From Effrenium voratum (taxonomy: Eukaryota > Sar > Dinophyceae > Suessiales > Symbiodiniaceae), in NCBI GenBank assembly GCA_963377175.1, contig CAUJNA010001446.1, positions 417,922-481,921 on the forward strand: a DNA stretch of 64,000 bases, in the 5' to 3' direction. Under the pieces are notes generated by a model. That model made no database searches and had not been told where the DNA came from. It was given only the letters and a program-made list of their open reading frames with translations. Both the position numbers and the translations under genes were made by a program. Within the stretch, counting starts at the first letter, position 1; every line of letters starts with the position of its first letter. Shown here in pieces: positions 39,173-46,176 of this stretch.

Positions 39173-42100
39173 GAAGCCAGTGCAACAGCTTGGCTGAACT
39201 TGCTAGCCGGCTCTTTGTTGTGAGGGGGGGGGGCCGTCAACGGGAGATTACATGGGATTCACAAATTTGTGTGGCTTCCGGCTGGTTCATGTGGGTCCTA
39301 AAGTCCGTGAACCATGGACACATGTTCGGGGAAGCCAGAGTTTCGCACCATGAAGCCAACTTACTGCAGTGTTCAGATACCCATTTGCAGAGACTACAGC
39401 ACACTCACTTAGGCGAGAAGCGAGCCATGATGGAGTTCCCTCTACGGGATTCTAGATTCTAGATTCAAGTTGGATAATTAGTGCAGTTTGCCACTGTTTT
39501 CCCACATACACTCTGGAATGAAACAGGAAGTCCGTCCTCTCCAGAGGTCCCTCTAACATGGAAGTCCCTCGACCGTCTTTTTCTGGGGAAATGCCTGTCA
39601 TTTGTTTTGCTGGGAATGTACGACCACCTCCTAATATAGAAGTTACCTAAGGTACCCCTCGCGACGACAATCCCGGGATCTTTTCAGGAACCCCAGATTC
39701 TTGAGGGAACCTGGTTTGAGCCCGCACTTCCAAAAAACATGTGAGTGAAAAGGCAAGTTCTGACCCACGAAAGTGTCCAAACACAGCACCTGAAAATAGG
39801 CCCTACACTTCCATGTAAAGGAGAACACTCTTTGAGAAAAGTCGTGAACCGGCATTTCCCGGTACGCTAAAAATTTCGGTGTGTCCGCCCGCTAATGCTA
39901 AAAGTTGCAGTATCCGAGTCAATCTCACCCCCACATGCTACCAGTCGTACGTCGTAGGGCCAGTTCTGGAAGGGGTGGGTGTTGGGGGGGGGAGTTCGGT
40001 TTGTGGTAGGGGGGGGGGGTAGGGTTATTGGGGTTTGAGGGAGCCGGTGCCCGAATCATCGCCGGAAGTCAGCTCTGAAATGCGGAAGTCGACCAAAAAC
40101 ACCCCAGAGACTTCTGTGTTAGGATTATCCAAAACATGTTTTTGTTGTTGACTAACCTGCCCAAAAAAAAGGCTTCGGAGCTTCCTGTTTAATTCCAGGG
40201 AGTGTACCCATGCAGCAGTAACGCACCGTGGGGCGTTGCGGGGCCCTTTTCAACACATTCACACGCATCCAGCCCCTAGGGGTATACTAAGCTTTTCGAA
40301 TGTTCGATTGGGTTCTGTTTCACTTCAGGCTGTCAGGTTAGATATTCGATTTTCTGACCTGATGACATGAAACCCTTTGGGCAGTTTCCCAATTCACGGG
40401 GCTGAAAGGGCCTTCTGGGCTCCAGGTTATGGCTACGGAGGGAAGAAATTTGGGACGATGCGAGGTGATTTTATGGGATGACTTTGGCCCATTGTGGACC
40501 CAGCGGCTAACATGTGACTTGTCTGGCGGTTTGCTAGGCCTCTTCAAGAGGCCTTCAGGTGGGTTTTATGATAGAACGCTGGGCTTTTGAGGTGGTGCAC
40601 CACCTGCCGGATCGTGCGGCCGCCCCGGGCATCCCATTGCTCGGACTGCGACAACTGCGTCATGCGCTTCGAACCCCGGCGCCAATGCGTTTGGCTTGGG
40701 CGATTGTTTGGGCCATTCCTTGAAGCCACCCATCTGAAACCTCAGGCTTGCGGCGCAACGCGTAGTACGGAGCACTTTGCGGAGGGCCCATTGGGTGTAG
40801 GCTCCTGCTGGGAAGAAGCAAAGGCTAACTGCCTACTTGGCTCCATTCCTCATGCAGGTTCCTCGCTTTTGGCTGGGTCCAACTTGCAAACGTTGATCTC
40901 TTGCTTGTCTCAACCGCCTTGGGATACTTGCCGAGTCCCATTCTCCGGAAACGCCCAGCTAGCGGTCGAAGTGAATCGAAATTTGGTGAGCGGGGCAGTG
41001 GCAACTTGAAATCAAAGGCCTTGCGAGTCGGCACAAGGCCATTACATAGCGGGCACTTGGCTAGCTTATCACAGGTGGTAAAAGACTGGTGCTTGGAGAA
41101 GTTGAGAGATTAATATGTGTGCGCATGTATTCATGCAGGGCAAGCCGAAATGCTGCATCCCCGGGAGAAAACAACATTGCGCACTGAGGGGTGCACATTG
41201 TCCTTCCTGATGTCTTCCCCGCTGTCCCCATGTCATTGTAATTCAACTTGTGCTGCCGGTTGGGGAAGTTTGTCATGTTGTCGCGTTGCCAAGAATTTCT
41301 GAGTTGCCAGGTGGCTTTTGTTGGACCCATTTGGAGGGTTGGCTAAAGCGCCCATGATTCCTCGCAGTGTTGATTCTTGCAGTTTGGCTGGGCAAGTCAG
41401 ATCCTGTTGTTGAATGTCTTACTTGCGTGAATGGATTTGTGATGTGTGTGTGTGTGTGTGTTGTGCTTTTGTTGCTTGCTTGGACTGGCGCTTTGCTTGT
41501 TCTGGCCTCAAGGACCACCACTGCCCCTTCATCAACAACTGTGCCGCCTGGCACAGACTGGGGATAGGAGAAGGGAGTGCGCGAGTGCGCCACCGCGAGC
41601 GTGCTTTCTTGCAAGCGCCGGCATTGGCGCAGCCGGTTCTGCAGCATGGGATGCGTTCCACTTGGCCAAAGACTGTTGTTTTTCCCCCCGTGCGCTCCTT
41701 CAATTCGAGTGTTTACACTGCAAGATGCCAATTTGGGCGTTGTGGGTTGCAAGAGTCAGGGAGCTCCTCTGAGTCAAGCAGCAATGTGCGAGATACAGGT
41801 TGAGAGTTTAGATCGGGGGTCACAAGCTTGTTGCAGGAGGTCAAAGACTAACTCAGATGGCAGCGATCCGTTGACCGGCTTATGGTTCAGCGGCAGGTGG
41901 GTCAACGCAACTACCTCTTCTTCTTTGGCTTCACCAGCTGCGTGTCAGCATGTAGACGCATTTTACTCGTTCCATGGTTTTGTAGAGCGCTCCTTTCCCC
42001 CTTTTCCATAGCCAGCTCTGCCTCACTGAAAGTGAGAAGACAAGAGAGTTGCGACATCAGGGGTGGCATGACATCCCACAACCCCAACGATCTCGCTGCC

Positions 42101-44100
42101 GACCCCTTTCACTCTAGACACAGCCGGTGGTAAAACAAGCAACCATACGGGCTCAACTTCTTTGGCCGCTCAGCAAGTCAGCCTTACTTTGCCACCGGAA
42201 ATTCCGAGAGAATGAAGGTTTCATCTTTGGCTTTCCCATGTTTAGTGAATGTCCCGAAAGATTCTTCCACTTAAAGGGTCAGGGTACTCAGTGAGTCGTT
42301 AGCTACCTAGGTGATTACTTATAACCCACTTATAGGGGACTTACCACCATCACAAACGGCTTGAAGCATGATTATGAACCACTTCCTAAATCAACACGCC
42401 TTGATCAGCAAGCTGTTTGGATGAGTCGGCCTCGCCACTCAGATCTATTTGAGGCTCTGTGTGCCTGCTGGCGCTGGTGGTGATCCCGTCCCTGATGTGG
42501 TACCTGCTGGTGGGCACAGGCTTGGGCGCCTCGTCTGCGGCCTGGGCCGAGCGTTGGTTGGCTTTGACAAAGAACAGGGTATGGGTCAAAAGAAACCCAG
42601 AGGACCACAGGTTTTAGCCTTTGGTTCCATTTATCAGGGTTCCATTTTGGGTACGCATTTTTGACCCACAGCCAACAGACGCACACACACACAAACACCC
42701 AGACAGGCACACAAACAAAGTGAGACACACAGGCACACAGGCACACAGGCACACAGGCACACAGGCACACAGGCACGCGTACGGAGACACACAGAGGCAC
42801 AAGACACTCGCAATAATCTCACCAAGGCTGATGTGGCCCCAGCAATCTGAAACTGTTTTGGTCCCATGGATCTTTAGGGCCCAGTGGCCCCATGGCAGGA
42901 TAATATGTTTGGGTGCACTCTCTAGGCTTCCAACCCTGGTGCAAATTCAACATCAATTCGGTTTGGTCAAGCTTGGGGGTGCCATTTAGTTTTTGGAAGG
43001 CGTGTTGGCTATGTACGGATACACTTGCACAACTTGTCACTACTTAATTTGTTGCGGGGTACTACAGTAGGTAACATGAACCAGAGAGAGCGTAGCTTAC
43101 GGCCAAAGGTGAGACCTTCAGGATTACCGCATGGTACCCCTTGCTGGCGGGGCAGACTGATCTTCGGACTGTCCTGCAGTCTCCCTTCGTATTCAATAGG
43201 TGTTGGGCATTCCTGCAGTTAGCAGACAGACAAATCAAAATTCTGAGACATACACATGCACCGAAATCACCTGGAGGCACAGCACAAGGACATGTGGGCC
43301 CAAGCACTCAGAGTGGGCCTAGCTTTGTGGAAACCCTGCCAACATGGGACCTCACTGAGGGGCCCTTTGGCTAAAGCGGACTCCACTGCCACAGTGGGAC
43401 TATGGTCACTGCAGTCAGCTGTACTCATACTGCACGATATCTGCTGCCACTACTACCATTGCTGCTGCTACTTGACTTCCACTGATGCCTTTGGTGTTCA
43501 CTCAAAAAATGAACCCAACCCCTATTGGAAACATGCCTCCCGGCCAGCATTGTGTGCATCTAAGCGCTGACTTGGGCAGTTGAGAGTTGATTGGGGCAGA
43601 GACCAGGGGGTTTTAGGCGGTCTTAGCGCTCAGGCTTTGGGTCTCCTGTTTAGAAGCTGCTAAGGCTGACGTTGCGACTGCTATTTGTGCGTTTTGGGTT
43701 GATTTACGGCGGGTTTCATGCGGGCTGGTTCGCACCAGGCTTGCGGCTGGTTTGGCGGCGGCTGTAGGGCTCCTTTAAACACACAGCTCTAGGACAATGG
43801 CCTTCAAATTGTGGGATACTGGTTTTGAATGGCGGTCCCCTGTCGTGTTTTTATATGTATATATATAATGGCACACATGCACGCTGTTCAAATATGTTCT
43901 TCTGGCATGTGAGTTGGATTCAGGGCTACACTGGGTTGCGTTCCAAGACCATGCCACCTCTTTTGCTTCCCTGATGTTTGACCTCTGAAAAGCTCTCCAA
44001 TACACTCCTGAGGCCCAGCCGAGAAGGTGGAGTCAACCAATTACGAGGCTGGAGATTTGAGCCGTGTGTCGCGGGGTGTTTGGGCGGGAAATTGCCCCAC

Positions 44101-44137
<37 letters not shown>

Positions 44138-46141
44138 TCTGAGCTTCAAAGGGCGCGCCATTGTCAGTGCTCTACTCCGGCCCTTGCCCTGAGCACTGGT
44201 CGCACTTGGTTACACATGCTTTGTACAAACATGCTCAGCATGAAATGAAGGTTGCAGCTCTGATGTGACCATGTTGAATCCAGCTCAGGTGAGCTCTGAC
44301 TCAGTGATGCGAGGCATCTTGATCACCCTGGCTGCTGCAGGAGGCAAGGATCCAGCGCAGTACTCACATTGTAGCAAGCCACTGCGCATGTTGCAAGCCG
44401 GTCTTCCTTGGCTGGTTGAACAAAAAACATATGGTGGTAAATCCTTATATGTACACTACTGACAGTAGTTGCATCCTAAAGGTATCTGGATCATAGGCAG
44501 GCTGCGCCGGATGCATATCTTAGCGTTGTCAAGGTGCTGCGCAGCAGTGAGTATGCGCTTTGGTATGCATGGCTTTGTGCTGGCTGCGCAGTTTTGAAAT
44601 ATGATAAAACTTGCATCGTGGCCGTTGCTGCAGAACAAACAGTTCGCCTTTGAAGCACGTGGAAAGACCCAAATCGGGGACCAAGCGCCGGCAATGGAAG
44701 AACTGCAAAATGCAAGTTTCCCAAGTTGGGTGAACCAGTTGCTGGTTGGAAGGGTGCCCAAGGGCCAGGGGCATCTAAATTTGCATGTAAAGAGGGAACA
44801 AAGGATCTGGATCTATTTGTGTTTCAATTCTGCCACCTTTGAGCGAAAAGGAACTGACCAGAGGGGAGCCCATGTGGAGGTGTGTGTTTGCGTGTGTGTG
44901 TCCCAAGTGTAGGGCAACCTGATATTTCCAGGTACTGGGGCATTGTGCGTCCTCGGCCTTTGGGGCTACCACCTCTTCCTTATTTGCTCTGGCATCACAA
45001 CCAGGGCAGCTTGGCGACATCTGGGCTCTTGCTACTTTGAACTGACGAGCGTGATGTCCGCCGGATTTGCCCCTCGCCAGTTTCCAAGTGTTGCCAGGCG
45101 CGGCAGTTTCGATTAGCGAGTTGAAGTGGTTGCTTTTCTTTGTCGTGTTGTCTTTGAACTGTAGTGGCTGAGTTGTTCTGCAGTGGGTTCCATCGGTGAC
45201 CCATGAAGTTCGGCCGCGCTGTGGATCGGTTAAACTCAAGTCCCACTCAGAACCAGCAACCTGGGCTGTTCAAAGTCCAAGCGCCTGAATCGTTTCCTTG
45301 TTACGAAGGGGGTTCCCATTGCAAGGGTTTCCAAAACCGGCTCGGAATTCCAAGACTCCGTTGGGAACAGAATCGATCGTTCCCTATTGGGACCAAACAA
45401 CCAGGGGTTGATTTGGAGAAACCGAAAGGAAGGCTCAAGAAAACGCAGGCAAATATGGATTTGAGCTACAGCCAAAAAAGGTTCGTAGAAGAGATATGCA
45501 CTGGTGTGGAATAGGAAAGCGCCAAAGCTATGGCGTCCGTTTCAAACGAAGAATCCTCATTTTGCATTTGGCGGCTTTTGAAGGGCGCGAGCACGTCTTG
45601 AGATGATGGCTGAGCGAAGCTTGAACACATATCTTCTTTACGAACCATTGGCCCCTTTGAATCACGATGGATGAGAAGCAACCGGACGACTACTGACTAC
45701 GGGAAGCGACTGGAAAACTACGTGACCCCAAAGACCTTAACAAGCCAACACATCCGTTGCAAACAAAGGATTCGGCAGACAGTCTATTCGGGCACATCAG
45801 GATTTTGGCGCAGGCTCATTTACACTCTTAGGCTGTGTGCCCATGATTGACTCATGACTGGAATGCCAAGCCCAATGAAGGGATTCAATTGCAAGAACTA
45901 CTGACTGCAATGCAGCCATAGAGGTCCCTTTTCAAAGATCTCTTCCAAAACGGCCGGCGCCTCACACGTGAGTATATGAATGTAGTACATTCAGCTTTGG
46001 ACATCAGCTTCCAACCGCAACTTTTGGGGTTTGGAACTGGACGACAAAGGAAAGACGTAGGGCAGCGAGGCTTGCTGCGGAAGCCACATTGCTTCAGCTG
46101 GTCACGTGCACAATGAGTATGCTTTCTTGCAGCGGTTCCCA

Positions 46142-46176
<35 letters not shown>

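Noticed and set aside
21473..40670. Two separate partial DHHC genes instead of one split gene
   Set aside because: The phases join RRE to VILATG and SQGY to RWCTTC without a break, and no second TM1, TM2 or DPG set is seen between 31.3 and 40.6 kb. It is not excluded and is kept as the main alternative to nesting.
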